Source: Hanamia caeni
Lineage (GTDB): Bacteria > Bacteroidota > Bacteroidia > Chitinophagales > Chitinophagaceae
DNA length: 64,000 bases
NCBI RefSeq assembly: GCF_003721595.1
Contig: NZ_RJJR01000001.1
Coordinates: 652,903 to 716,902 of the forward strand
Reading direction: 5' to 3'
Within the stretch, counting starts at the first letter, position 1; every line of letters begins with the position of its first letter. The notes below the pieces were generated by a model. It saw only the letters and a program-made list of their open reading frames with translations. It had not been told where the DNA came from and made no database searches. Positions 16,689-26,600 of this stretch are shown here, piece by piece. The position numbers were made by a program, and so were the translations under genes.

Positions 16689-17462
16689 TCAAACCATGCT
16701 ATAATCCAAAAATCCTTTTGTGATATCTACGATTTTTCTCCGGTTTAGCCGAAAAACGCCATAGCCATTAGAACTCAATTGCTGGTTTGTATTTCCTTCA
16801 ATTGTAGTAAGTAAGCCTCCCTGTGAACTTTCAACCAGCCCGGTATGTCCGGCGCCGTTTCCATGGTCAATGATAAAAATAACGCCGGGTCTTACTAAAG
16901 AAGGGTCTCTAATCGCAGCCTGGCGCGTTATTTTCGGACAGCTAGCTCTTTGCCAATGGTCGAGACATCCCGCTGTTTTTACAAGAGGGTTGCGGGGCAG
17001 GTTTAATTGAGTGGAGGATTGTTGAAAGCACCAGTAAACAAATGCAGCGCACCAGCTATAATGCTGGCCAACAGGATTAAGGCCCACTGTTCTTAAATAA
17101 GCATCCACCTGTGGTCCGCGGTTGCTGCCTGGCGGTGATTCAACTACTCCTATTTGCGAAGCGGCCACTGCTAAAGTTGTAATCAGCAGTTGTGAAGTAG
17201 ATACGCTGGTGAGGGGCATATTTACCGGGCCAAATAGTATAGCCCAGGTGATAGGACCAACCTGCCCATCTGCTTTTAAAGGCGTGCCGGCAACGTCCAC
17301 GTGGCGTGTTTGAAACAGCTTAACGGCACTCACGGTATTGTTGTCAAAAACCCCATTTACCTTTATGGGGCCGCAACCCATAGCATTCAGTTGGTTTTGA
17401 ATTGCAGATACGATTGTAGTGTCGGCTTCATTTTTTTTTACCACCCGGTTTGGATAATTCAT
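16689..17462 (-). CDS. Peptidoglycan-binding and CHAP-like cysteine hydrolase without signal peptide
   Basis: The 257-residue protein begins with a PG_binding_1 domain (about residues 15-78; VSAIQNQLNAMGCGP, FDNNTVSAVKLFQTRH, GQVGPITWAILFG). A CHAP/NlpC-like domain follows, with the likely nucleophile in YSWCAAFVYWCFQ (about residue 138) and the His in GNGAGHTGLVES (about 211). Together these predict a cell-wall amidase or endopeptidase. The N-terminus MNYPNRVVKKNEADTT is polar, so no Sec export is visible; this is unusual for a housekeeping hydrolase and common in endolysins and secreted effectors. No holin or immunity gene is adjacent. It has its own terminator. Confidence 0.82.
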   Translation of the reverse strand: MNYPNRVVKKNEADTTIVSAIQNQLNAMGCGPIKVNGVFDNNTVSAVKLFQTRHVDVAGTPLKADGQVGPITWAILFGPVNMPLTSVSTSQLLITTLAVAASQIGVVESPPGSNRGPQVDAYLRTVGLNPVGQHYSWCAAFVYWCFQQSSTQLNLPRNPLVKTAGCLDHWQRASCPKITRQAAIRDPSLVRPGVIFIIDHGNGAGHTGLVESSQGGLLTTIEGNTNQQLSSNGYGVFRLNRRKIVDITKGFLDYSMV

Positions 17463-17840
17463 AATTAAAGTTTTTACATGACTTATAAATGTTTAATTGA
17501 ATTGCCTTAAATATTGGGTGTGAATATAGGTTTACCAACCAGGTCGAGCATGTTGTTTACTATCGTGAGCAAAATTGTTTTCCAATCTCATTAAGGCCAT
17601 GCGAATTGTAATTATTAGTGCGACTCACCTTAAGAAATATTTTATTGGAATGCAATCAAGCCAGGTCTATAGCGAAGTTAGCAGAATATTATATTTTTTA
17701 CTTATTTATTTTTGTTTCAAAAAGCGGGTGAGAATTGCTATAATTTTCATCTGAACAATGGACAATGATGAAACAATCACAAAAAAAGAATGGCATCTTT
17801 ATAAGTAAAAATGCCACCTCTTTATTATTTGGTATTCGGA
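17463..17840. other. Gene-free stretch between receptor and CHAP genes
   Basis: This 378-base gap contains the terminator of the beta-barrel gene (17781-17816) and presumably the promoter of the CHAP gene. I see no open frame with coding character and no clear TAnnTTTG box on the minus strand. Confidence 0.5.
17781..17816 (-). terminator. Rho-independent terminator of the beta-barrel receptor gene
   Basis: TGGCAT (17791-17796) and ATGCCA (17811-17816) form the stem; on the minus strand it is followed by TTCTTTTTTT. It lies 25 bases past the receptor stop codon. Confidence 0.65.
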
Positions 17841-20327
17841 TTATTTAGGCGCGCCGGTTGCGTTGTTTGCACTTTTTAACCGGTTTTCTTCCTGCTGTAT
17901 TCCTGTATTTTTATACTGGCTCACTTTTACTTTTTGGTTACCGAAATTCCAGGTGAAGGTAAGGTTAGCTGCGCGATCCATCAGGCGAAATACTGAATTA
18001 GCATGAATGTCTCCAAAGTTTATTTTCCCATCAAAGTGCATTGTCTGGAAAATGTCCTGAACATTCAGTTTTATGTTCGCCTTATCTTTCCATAATGATT
18101 TTGAAATGCCTGCAGATACCATTCCCATTGGTTTTAGAATTGCTGGCCCCATGATGCTTTTGCTTTTATACATAGCGCTTAAATCGCCTTTCCATCCGTG
18201 GGGGAAAATGAAAGTTTGCTGGGAATATAACATGTACGAAGTAATTCCTTTGTGCAAATCGTATCCATCATAAATTCCTTTATAGATATTGTAATAGCCT
18301 TGTAAACTATTGTAGGTATGCCACCAGGGAGTAATCACCAATGGAATTCCTAATGTCAGTGTCAGGTTATCCAGCGTGCTCAGGTTATCCATAGTTTGAA
18401 AAGTTTTATGCGCAGAATCTACCTGCCTGATTACCTGCGTCATGATGTCGCTGGTTCTGCTGTAACTCAACACTGCTGAATATTTCTGTTTAAAAGTATA
18501 AGACAGCTCAGTTGAATTGATAAACTGGGGTTTCAGATATGGATTTCCCTGGCGGAATGTATATTCATCAATATAATAGATAAATGGATTCAGGCTTTGA
18601 TAGTCTGGCCGGTTAATACGCCGTGCAAAAGAAACGCTGAGAATATGATTGGGATTTATCATTTTTGTTACCGAAACATTTGGGAACAGATTAAAGTAAT
18701 TATTTTTATTTGCTGAATCTAAGCTTACCTGTTCAGTATGGGTTATAGTTTGCTCACCACGAAGGCCTGCATTAGCACTCCATCCGTTTTTAAATGTTTT
18801 AGCGAGGCTTGCATAAGCTGCATTCACATTTTCCTTGTAAATAAAATGATTGGTGTTGCCTTCATCATTCACCCAACCATTGTCTTTAAATATGCTGAAT
18901 TTGCTGTTGTTGTCTGAATTCACAAAACTATATTTAACACCTGCAGATAAATTCCACTGGCCTTTAAAAGGATGTGTATAATCAACTTTGGCAGCATATA
19001 TATTAATATTGCTCGGCTGAGTTCCTTTTTGTTGTTTAGTGTCGTGCAATTGATTTCCCTGGCCATCAGTTACGGTGGTTATTAATGACTGTGGCATGGA
19101 CGTTTCAAAATTGTTGTAGTCTGCATTAGCAGTGAGCGAGCTTCCTTTTTCGCTGTTTATCGTATAATGAATATTAGCGCCCTGGCTTTGCCATGAGTAG
19201 CCGATATGGTTTCTTGAAGTGGAAACAGAATCCATTATGCCGGAGCCATTTTTAAAATCAACAGGACTGTAAGTATTAAATTCGCCATCATTAAAAGACC
19301 CGTTTGCCACGAAACCAAGCGTTTGTTTCGGAGTAAGATAAAAGTCCATTCCAACCTGCGCCGTGTTGTTGTTATTCAGTGTTTTCATTTTGCTTTCCTG
19401 GTCCATCCGGGTTTGAATGATTTTGGTATTGGGTTCATAAAAATACCGGTCGATATCCATCTCAAATTTGTTTTTTGTATGGGCAAAATTATAATTGCTG
19501 TAAAGGCTGAAATTTTTGTTTTTATAATTAAGTGAGCCTCCCGCATTGTATTTTGCAAACTGGCCATAGCCCGCACCCGCTGTAATATTTCCATTAAAGC
19601 CAAACGATGGATTTTTTTTCAATACAATATTGATAAGCCCCGCAGTTCCGGCGGCAGAATATTTGGCCGGCGGTTGGCTCATTAATTCTATTTGTGAAAC
19701 CGAACTTGCAGGCATTGCCTTTAGCATGTTAGACAATTGGGTTGCGGATAAATGGGTAGGCTGGCCGTTGAACATTACATTTACGCCACCTTTGCCATTC
19801 ATAGAAATATTACCATCCTGGTCTACAAATACGCCCGGCGATTTTTCCAATGCTTCCATCACACTGTTGCCTGCCGCGACCGGGCTGTTTTCAATATTTA
19901 CGATTGTCTGGCCCGGCTTGTGTTGAATAAAAGGCTTAATGGCTTTCACCTGCACGCCTTCTAATACCTTTGTATTGGATGCCAGAAAAATATCAGAAGC
20001 TGTAATTTGTTCATCGGCATTATTTAGCGAAAAACTTTTCGTGTACGCCTTTTTGGTTCCCGTTAGTGAGGCTGCGATTAGATAAGTTCCTAAAGGTATT
20101 TTTTCAAAACGATAGGCGCCCGATGAATCAGAAATGCCACTCTTCACCAGAGCTGAGTCCGAGGATCTCAGCAAAGTGATGGTGGCAAAAGCCGCAGGCG
20201 TCTGATCATTATTATAAACATGGCCGGATATTTTCCCGGTATTATTTTCCTGGGCATAAGCCCCGGTGGTAAAAAGCGAACTGGTAAATAAGAGCATTAA
20301 TAAGGATAAAATTTTCATATTCTTCAT
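17841..20327 (-). CDS. TonB-dependent-receptor-like outer membrane beta-barrel protein
   Basis: The 828-residue protein starts with a Sec signal peptide (MKNMKILSLLMLLF, cut after AYA|QE). A CarboxypepD_reg-like beta-sandwich follows (about 30-115, GKISGHVYNNDQTPAAFATI), then a plug domain (about 130-240, NSVMEALEKSPGVFVDQDGN, GTAGLINIVLKK). The rest is a long barrel of the outer-membrane beta-barrel family type, with RRINRPDYQSLNPF and TELSYTFKQKYSAVLSYSRT. It is not SusC-type: there is no SusD partner and the plug is shorter. The substrate is unknown; members act in metal, peptide or small-molecule uptake. It is transcribed alone, with its own terminator. Confidence 0.88.
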   Translation of the reverse strand: MKNMKILSLLMLLFTSSLFTTGAYAQENNTGKISGHVYNNDQTPAAFATITLLRSSDSALVKSGISDSSGAYRFEKIPLGTYLIAASLTGTKKAYTKSFSLNNADEQITASDIFLASNTKVLEGVQVKAIKPFIQHKPGQTIVNIENSPVAAGNSVMEALEKSPGVFVDQDGNISMNGKGGVNVMFNGQPTHLSATQLSNMLKAMPASSVSQIELMSQPPAKYSAAGTAGLINIVLKKNPSFGFNGNITAGAGYGQFAKYNAGGSLNYKNKNFSLYSNYNFAHTKNKFEMDIDRYFYEPNTKIIQTRMDQESKMKTLNNNNTAQVGMDFYLTPKQTLGFVANGSFNDGEFNTYSPVDFKNGSGIMDSVSTSRNHIGYSWQSQGANIHYTINSEKGSSLTANADYNNFETSMPQSLITTVTDGQGNQLHDTKQQKGTQPSNINIYAAKVDYTHPFKGQWNLSAGVKYSFVNSDNNSKFSIFKDNGWVNDEGNTNHFIYKENVNAAYASLAKTFKNGWSANAGLRGEQTITHTEQVSLDSANKNNYFNLFPNVSVTKMINPNHILSVSFARRINRPDYQSLNPFIYYIDEYTFRQGNPYLKPQFINSTELSYTFKQKYSAVLSYSRTSDIMTQVIRQVDSAHKTFQTMDNLSTLDNLTLTLGIPLVITPWWHTYNSLQGYYNIYKGIYDGYDLHKGITSYMLYSQQTFIFPHGWKGDLSAMYKSKSIMGPAILKPMGMVSAGISKSLWKDKANIKLNVQDIFQTMHFDGKINFGDIHANSVFRLMDRAANLTFTWNFGNQKVKVSQYKNTGIQQEENRLKSANNATGAPK

Positions 20328-21062
20328 TTTAAATTTTTAATTGATTTTTAAATTCGATGCAAATAAATCAACCCTCCCGGGGTTTGAAAAGCGATTTCGG
20401 CAGATGTCTAAAAATGCGGTGCAAATGGTTTGGAATAGAAGGTGAAATGTATCCCGTGTTCAGTGCCATTCATTTACCGGTTATTTTTGGCGATTCATAG
20501 ACAAATCCGGTGCGCTCACCTTCACAAACCAATGTAAGATTATCGGTAATTTATTTTCGATCAAAAGAAGATCTTCAAAATGTTATTGAATTCCCCGAGC
20601 GTTTTCGAAATAAATTATGTTTCACATGTAGCTAAAATAAAATCTATCTTATTTGTTGCTTTACTGTTTTTCAAACTGTTTGGCCGGCAAACACGTTTTT
20701 TTTGTAATGCATTTTGTGTAGGTTTAAAAAAAAATTTTAAACCGCCGAGCGTTATATATTATTTTCCCTATATTTGAATTCTGAATTCATATTTAATTTC
20801 TTTTGCTATTTACTATTGCATTGTGAGAACCTAACCTAAATGATAAATGCGCCTGATTATTCAGCATTTATCTAGCACCTTCAGAAATTACAATTTCCTA
20901 TCGTAGCCCCCTAAGTCCTATACAAATATTTGACATTGATATGGCGTACGGCGTTGTGTGGCGTATTGTGTAACCCCCGGATCTCCCGGAAAAGCAATAA
21001 GATTATCGTTTCTTTAAAATCCACTATTTCATAAGGCGGAAGATTTAAAAAATTGTAATGCT
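20328..21062. other. 735-base gap upstream of the giant-protein operon
   Basis: This divergent gap has no convincing gene; a 65-codon frame at 20580-20777 is AT-biased and unsupported. It holds a TAnnTTTG box (20769-20776) about 290 bases before the operon. GGCGT occurs three times at 20943, 20950 and 20960, within 120 bases of the PhoD-like start. The long leader leaves room for regulation. Confidence 0.45.
20769..20776 (+). promoter_or_regulatory. Possible -7 box for the giant-protein operon
   Basis: TATATTTG matches TAnnTTTG on the plus strand. If used, the leader of the operon would be about 280 bases. No -33 TTTG is visible, so the call is weak. Confidence 0.3.
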
Positions 21063-23633
21063 ATGGCTCTGCAAAAAATTATTTGTGGCCCCATTCTCCG
21101 AAGAGTGGAAAATAACCACGTTTCAGTTTGGGTGGCTTTTAAAGAAAATTTTAGTCTGACTCTTAAAATCTGGGAAGGCAACCTGATTAAGTATGATACA
21201 ACTGCTACGCCGCTTGCAACCGGAAATTCACATACAGTGCAATTTGGCGAAAATTTGTGGATTGGAGTGATTACGGCTGATATTCCCATTCCGGGCTTAA
21301 ATCCGGAAAAGATTTACAGCTACAATATTTCATTCGGTTCTTCCGATGAGCCCGGAACAAGCGATGATTTTCATTCAGACAATTTGTTGAAAGACGGAAC
21401 AACCTTAGAATCCAGGCCCCAACTGGCTATTGGCTACAAAGCGGATATGTTGCCCACGTTTTGCCTGCCCGGAGCCACTCCGGCAAAATTGAATATCCTT
21501 CATGGTTCATGCCGCAAAATGCATGGTTATGGCGATGATGCTTTGGCCCTCGTGGATGATGATATGAAAAAAGACGAAAACCGGGCAGATTCTTCAAAGC
21601 GCCCACAGGCAATTTTCATGACCGGCGATCAGATTTATGCGGATGAAGTGCCTTCCATGCTGCTTAGATATATGTGCTCTCTTGATGGCGTAGGAATTTT
21701 TTCGGCGGCGTCATCAGAAAAAATGAAAATAAAAGGCGACGACAACCAGGAAAAAGATTTAGAATCTGATATTACCGCTTATCCGCCTACATTGCGGCAG
21801 AGATTAGTGGGTAAATACGCAGGATTTTCAAGCTCTGCAGCCATCAATCATTTGCTCACTTTCGAAGAATATTGCGCCACTTACTTGTGTTACTGGAATA
21901 TTCGTTCGTGGAACAAAGACCTTTTTGCTGAAATAAAAAAAATACAGGATGCGGGTGATGGTGAAGTGAATGCAAAGTTGGATGAAGTAGTAAATAAATT
22001 CGTAGATGGGCCAGGCGTAGATGCAGACACCAATCTCGTTAACCTGATCAGGGATACGGAAAATATCCGAAAAACCGACGCCTATATTTTTAGTACAGAT
22101 ACTTTTACAAAAGAACAATTTCGCAACGATAACAGCGATCAATATAAAAAATGGCTTGCAGATATTAAAGACGCTGTCCGCGACGAGGTAATTAATATGA
22201 CAGCTTTCATGAAAGCGCTTCCAAAAGTGAGTCGCACATTGGCAAACGTGCCATCTTACATGATGATGGATGATCATGAGGTGACCGACGATTGGTTTAT
22301 TACAAAACGATGGAATAATGAAGTGCTTTCCAAACCTTTTGGCCGCGATATTATCCGTAACGCAATGATGGCCTATACCGTTTTCCAGGATTGGGGAAAT
22401 GTCCCCGCCGATTATAAACAAGGCGTGGATCTGATTTTTGATGATATCGCAAATGCAACGAACGACAAATCCAAACTCCTTATTTATATAAATGAGTTTT
22501 GTGACAGGTACGCCAACAATTCACACATAGACACGGTGAGGGCAGATGTTACTGATAAGTTAGATGCTATGTTTGGAATGAGCGGAAACCCTTCTACGCT
22601 GAAATGGAACTTTGATGTAGAATTGGGAACCGTAAAAGCTTTTGTTCTTGATACGCGCACGCAGCGGTTTTATGAAAGCCTGAACACCACGCCTCAATTG
22701 ATTTCTGAAACAAGCCTTGCTTCTCAATTGCCGGAAACGCTCACCGACAACCCGGATTTTGTGATTGTGATCTCGCCATGCCCGGTATTGGGATTTCCTA
22801 ACTTTGAAGAGTTGATACAGCCTGCAGCAGCAGCAACCATTTCGTTATTTCAATCAGACAATAACAACCCCGGAATCATTGCCGGCAGGCTGGGTTTTGA
22901 TTATGAAGCTTGGGGATTTAATACTATCGGTTTTGAACGACTTCTGGATCGGCTGAATACCTATAAAAAAGTCATTCTTCTTTCAGGCGATGTACACTAT
23001 GGCGATACTGTTGTGCTCGACTATTGGAAAGGCACATCAGAAACGCCAACGAGCCGTATTGTGCAGCTTACTGCCAGCGCCTTCAAAAATGAATGGATGG
23101 GCAATTTGTCAATCCTCAAAGGCGCTATGGTGCAACGGATCCTTACATGCATTGGGGAAAGTATTTCAAAATTTGGATGGAAGAATAAAACGATCACTAA
23201 AACAGGAAATGTTTCTCCAAGAAATCGCTACAGGCTTTATGGCGCTATGGCTGGCCTGGGTACCATTCCCGTGGAAGGATGGACACCCGGAGCTCATGTA
23301 AGCCCGGAACCGGATTGGAGATGGCGGCTGCGAGTATTGAAAGATGAAAGGCCGATTAAAAATGACCTCGTCACTGCGGAGATCAATTTATCGGATGCCA
23401 CATCTCTCAAGAATGGATATTACCAGGTAGTGCAAAGGCATCAGGCTTTATTTGAAGGCAAAAAGTCAAGACGTATTGCATGGAATTCAAATATCGGATA
23501 TATAAGCTTCGAGGCAGATGGTGCCGACTGGAAATTGAAACATGAGCTGAAAGGCGCGTTTGATTTATTATTTGAAGTTCCGTTGACTACGCCGGCTTCC
23601 GAAAAAGCTAAGCCGGTTCTGCCTTCAGCATAA
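21063..23633 (+). CDS. PhoD-like metallophosphoesterase, no signal peptide, enlarged
   Basis: The 856-residue protein has the PhoD-like calcineurin fold. Metal-ligand motifs appear in order: HGSCRKMHG (about residue 148), MTGDQIYADEV (about 187), MMDDHEVTDDW (about 401) and LSGDVHYGDTV (about 642). PhoD enzymes are Ca/Fe phosphodi- and monoesterases, normally exported by Tat; here the N-terminus MALQKIICGPILRRV shows no signal. An inserted helical stretch of about 200 residues separates the second and third motifs. A beta-sandwich-like N-terminus (about 10-110) precedes the catalytic part, as in other PhoD proteins. It is the first gene of a tightly packed operon; the next start is 30 bases on. 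Confidence 0.85.
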   Translation: MALQKIICGPILRRVENNHVSVWVAFKENFSLTLKIWEGNLIKYDTTATPLATGNSHTVQFGENLWIGVITADIPIPGLNPEKIYSYNISFGSSDEPGTSDDFHSDNLLKDGTTLESRPQLAIGYKADMLPTFCLPGATPAKLNILHGSCRKMHGYGDDALALVDDDMKKDENRADSSKRPQAIFMTGDQIYADEVPSMLLRYMCSLDGVGIFSAASSEKMKIKGDDNQEKDLESDITAYPPTLRQRLVGKYAGFSSSAAINHLLTFEEYCATYLCYWNIRSWNKDLFAEIKKIQDAGDGEVNAKLDEVVNKFVDGPGVDADTNLVNLIRDTENIRKTDAYIFSTDTFTKEQFRNDNSDQYKKWLADIKDAVRDEVINMTAFMKALPKVSRTLANVPSYMMMDDHEVTDDWFITKRWNNEVLSKPFGRDIIRNAMMAYTVFQDWGNVPADYKQGVDLIFDDIANATNDKSKLLIYINEFCDRYANNSHIDTVRADVTDKLDAMFGMSGNPSTLKWNFDVELGTVKAFVLDTRTQRFYESLNTTPQLISETSLASQLPETLTDNPDFVIVISPCPVLGFPNFEELIQPAAAATISLFQSDNNNPGIIAGRLGFDYEAWGFNTIGFERLLDRLNTYKKVILLSGDVHYGDTVVLDYWKGTSETPTSRIVQLTASAFKNEWMGNLSILKGAMVQRILTCIGESISKFGWKNKTITKTGNVSPRNRYRLYGAMAGLGTIPVEGWTPGAHVSPEPDWRWRLRVLKDERPIKNDLVTAEINLSDATSLKNGYYQVVQRHQALFEGKKSRRIAWNSNIGYISFEADGADWKLKHELKGAFDLLFEVPLTTPASEKAKPVLPSA

Positions 23634-23662
23634 TTAATTCCTTCACAGAAAAAAATTTAAAT

Positions 23663-26600
23663 ATGGCCGATTCAAATAGTCAGGATTTTTTTCAAAAATT
23701 GTTGAAAACGTTTTATGAAATTCTGAAACCCGCTATCAACATGTTTTCTGATGACCAGGCCCGGACCGAATTGCTCGGCTCGCTTGGCATCACCGGAACA
23801 GCGGCGGGAACGTCCACTCCATCTACCGGAGGTTTGGAAGCTTACATCAATAAAGCCGATGATGAGGTAGAGCCGTTTCAATTGGCCAGTGCCATTGCTG
23901 ATTTAACATCTGTGGTTATGGGCATCGAAGGCATTATCCAGGCAGCATTAGCAAGCGACGACGCCTCAGACGCCGGCGAGCATGTTGCCGGTGAATTGGT
24001 AACTGCTTTATTAAACCTCCTCACACTCGACTATTTGAGAAGAAGGCACCCGGAAGTTCATGCAGTGGTGGAGTTGCTGGATACTTTAGATGAAAGCGCA
24101 GTGGCGGCGGGTGGTTCGGTTAATTTCATCAAAGATTATATTGGTGGATTTTTCAAACAGATAGGAAAAACTTTTGACACCGAAGAATCTACAACGGCTG
24201 TTTCGGATGGCTTGTTTATGGCAATTTCGGGTGGCTTGTTTTATCTTGAACATTATCTTCGGTCAAAAGGCGTAAAAGACCTTGTAATTTCCGCTAATTA
24301 CGGGTTTGAGAATGTAACATCAGCTACAACAGCTAACGCAGATAAAATAACCAACCGCACATTTTCTTATTCACTGGAATCGAAATCGCGCAAAAAAGAT
24401 AAGTTCTTTAATACACTGGTTTTTGTTCCAAAAGAACAACAGGGTATCGGTTTCGTAACCGAATTAAAAGGCACATTTGGCGACACAATTTCTATTGATG
24501 ACAAAAATAAAATTGATTATGAAATAACCGGCGATGGCTTGTTTCGGATTGGTAATCCTTCAGAAGTAAACGAAGGAAAAAGCAATAAAATTTTATTGGT
24601 ATATACTTATGAAAATAAAGATCCAAAGAAGATTTCGCTGCTGGATAAACCTGCTATCCGGTTTGCCTTTGGCACTGTAAAGCTGGGGCTGATGGTTACG
24701 CCGGATGATGTTTTGGCAAAAGGAATATTGGATATCCATTATGAGTTTAACAAAGGCGGCTTGACAGGTTTCCCATTTAATTTTTTGCCGGATGATATTA
24801 AAGATAAATTTCCTCTTGGTATAGGATATAGTGCTACCAAAGGTTTCACTGTGGATGGTGATGGCAATATAGGCACGGGAAGTAAATCTGGAAGCCAGGA
24901 CGGCGCTCCAACCCCGCCTAAAACGATGGCTAAAACGGCAGAAGGAGGTGATGCTGGTGGTGGTGCTGTTGAAGCCATCGTCGCCAAATTGTTGAATGCG
25001 CTTCATAAACAGATTCCGCTTCACAAAAACCTCGGAAATATTGTAGGGCTTGATACACTAACGCTCAATCTGAGTGCTGATAGCGCTCTTAAAAATTTCC
25101 AATTAGAAGTATCACTTGATTTTTGGCTAAAGCTAGGTTCTGTAATTACAATCACCATCAGCAGGCTGGGAATGACGCTGAATGTAAAAAAACTGGATGG
25201 TAATGGCGGCATATTGGGCTATGACCTTACTCCTGGCATCAAGTGGCCAACAGGCGCTGGCGTGATGGTGAATGCAGGAGTAGTAAAAGGAGGAGGTTTC
25301 CTTTATCTCGATCCGGATAAGGGAGAATATTTTGGTGCACTGGAGCTTTCGTTCAAAGGACTTTTCGATTTAAAAGCGGTTGGTATTTTAAATACGATTA
25401 TGCCTGATGGCTCGAAAGGGTTTTCAATGCTCATTATCATTACCGCTGAATTTTCAGCCGTCCAATTGGGATTTGGTTTTACGCTGTTGGGTGTGGGCGG
25501 ATTATTGGGTGTAAACAGGCGTGCAGAAGTAGAAGCGTTGAGGGCCGGATTGAAAACCAATGCCATTAAAAGTATATTATTCCCTGAAGATGTAGTCGGG
25601 AATATCAACCGGATCATCAGCGATATCAAACAGATATTTCCTATTCAGCAGGATAGCTTTTTGATTGGCATTATGGGTAAAATTGGTTGGGGAACACCTA
25701 CGCTTATCTCTATTGAACTTGGAATCATTTTGCAACTTCCCGACCCTAAAATACTCATCTTAGGCGTTATTAAACTTGCTTTGCCCACTGAAGAAACAGC
25801 AGTAGTAAAAATCCAGGTAAACTTCCTGGGGGTTATTGATTTCCAAAACGAGTTTTTATATTTTGAAGCAAGACTCTTTGATTCTCATTTGGTCGGGTTC
25901 CCTTTAACAGGCTCCCTGGCCCTTGTTGTGGCGTGGGGCGACAACAGCACTTTTGGTCTAAGTGTGGGCGGGTTTCATCCGGATTTTAAAGATTATCCGG
26001 TAGTACCCACCTTGCCCGGCGCTTTCAGGGACATGGACAGAATTAGCCTCCAGTTATTAAGTGGCGATAATCCCCGATTGGGTATTGAGTGCTATTTTGC
26101 GGTAACCTCCAACACTGTTCAGTTTGGCGCTAAAGCTGAATTACTGGCTGAAGGATCTATGGGCTTTAATATTTATGGAATGTTAAGCCTTGATGCTTTA
26201 TTCATTTTTGATCCGTTCAGCTTTTCTGTAAAACTGGAAGCTACCCTTGCCCTTCGCCATCATTCCTCGATTCTTTATGGAATCCACTTTGCAGGCACGC
26301 TGTCCGGAACCACACCCTGGCATATTGAGGGAGAGGTTTCATTCGGAATTCTGTTCGCTACCATCACCATTGGCTTTAGTACAACCTGGGGCGAACCATC
26401 ACCCGGAGTTCCTGATGAGACACAGGATTTGCTCGGACTTATCCAGGCTGAGTTGGATAAGGCGGCCAATTGGAAACCAATCGTTCCCGATTTCAACAAT
26501 ATACATGTAACCGTCCGAACACTGAGAGACGATGAAGAAGTAGATTTACTCATTCATCCATTTGGAGCCATTGCTTTTGCGCAGCGAACACTTCCCTTGA

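Noticed and set aside
20580..20777. 65-codon plus-strand frame in the 735-base gap
   Set aside because: Composition follows local AT bias and it overlaps a promoter-like box; no start signal.
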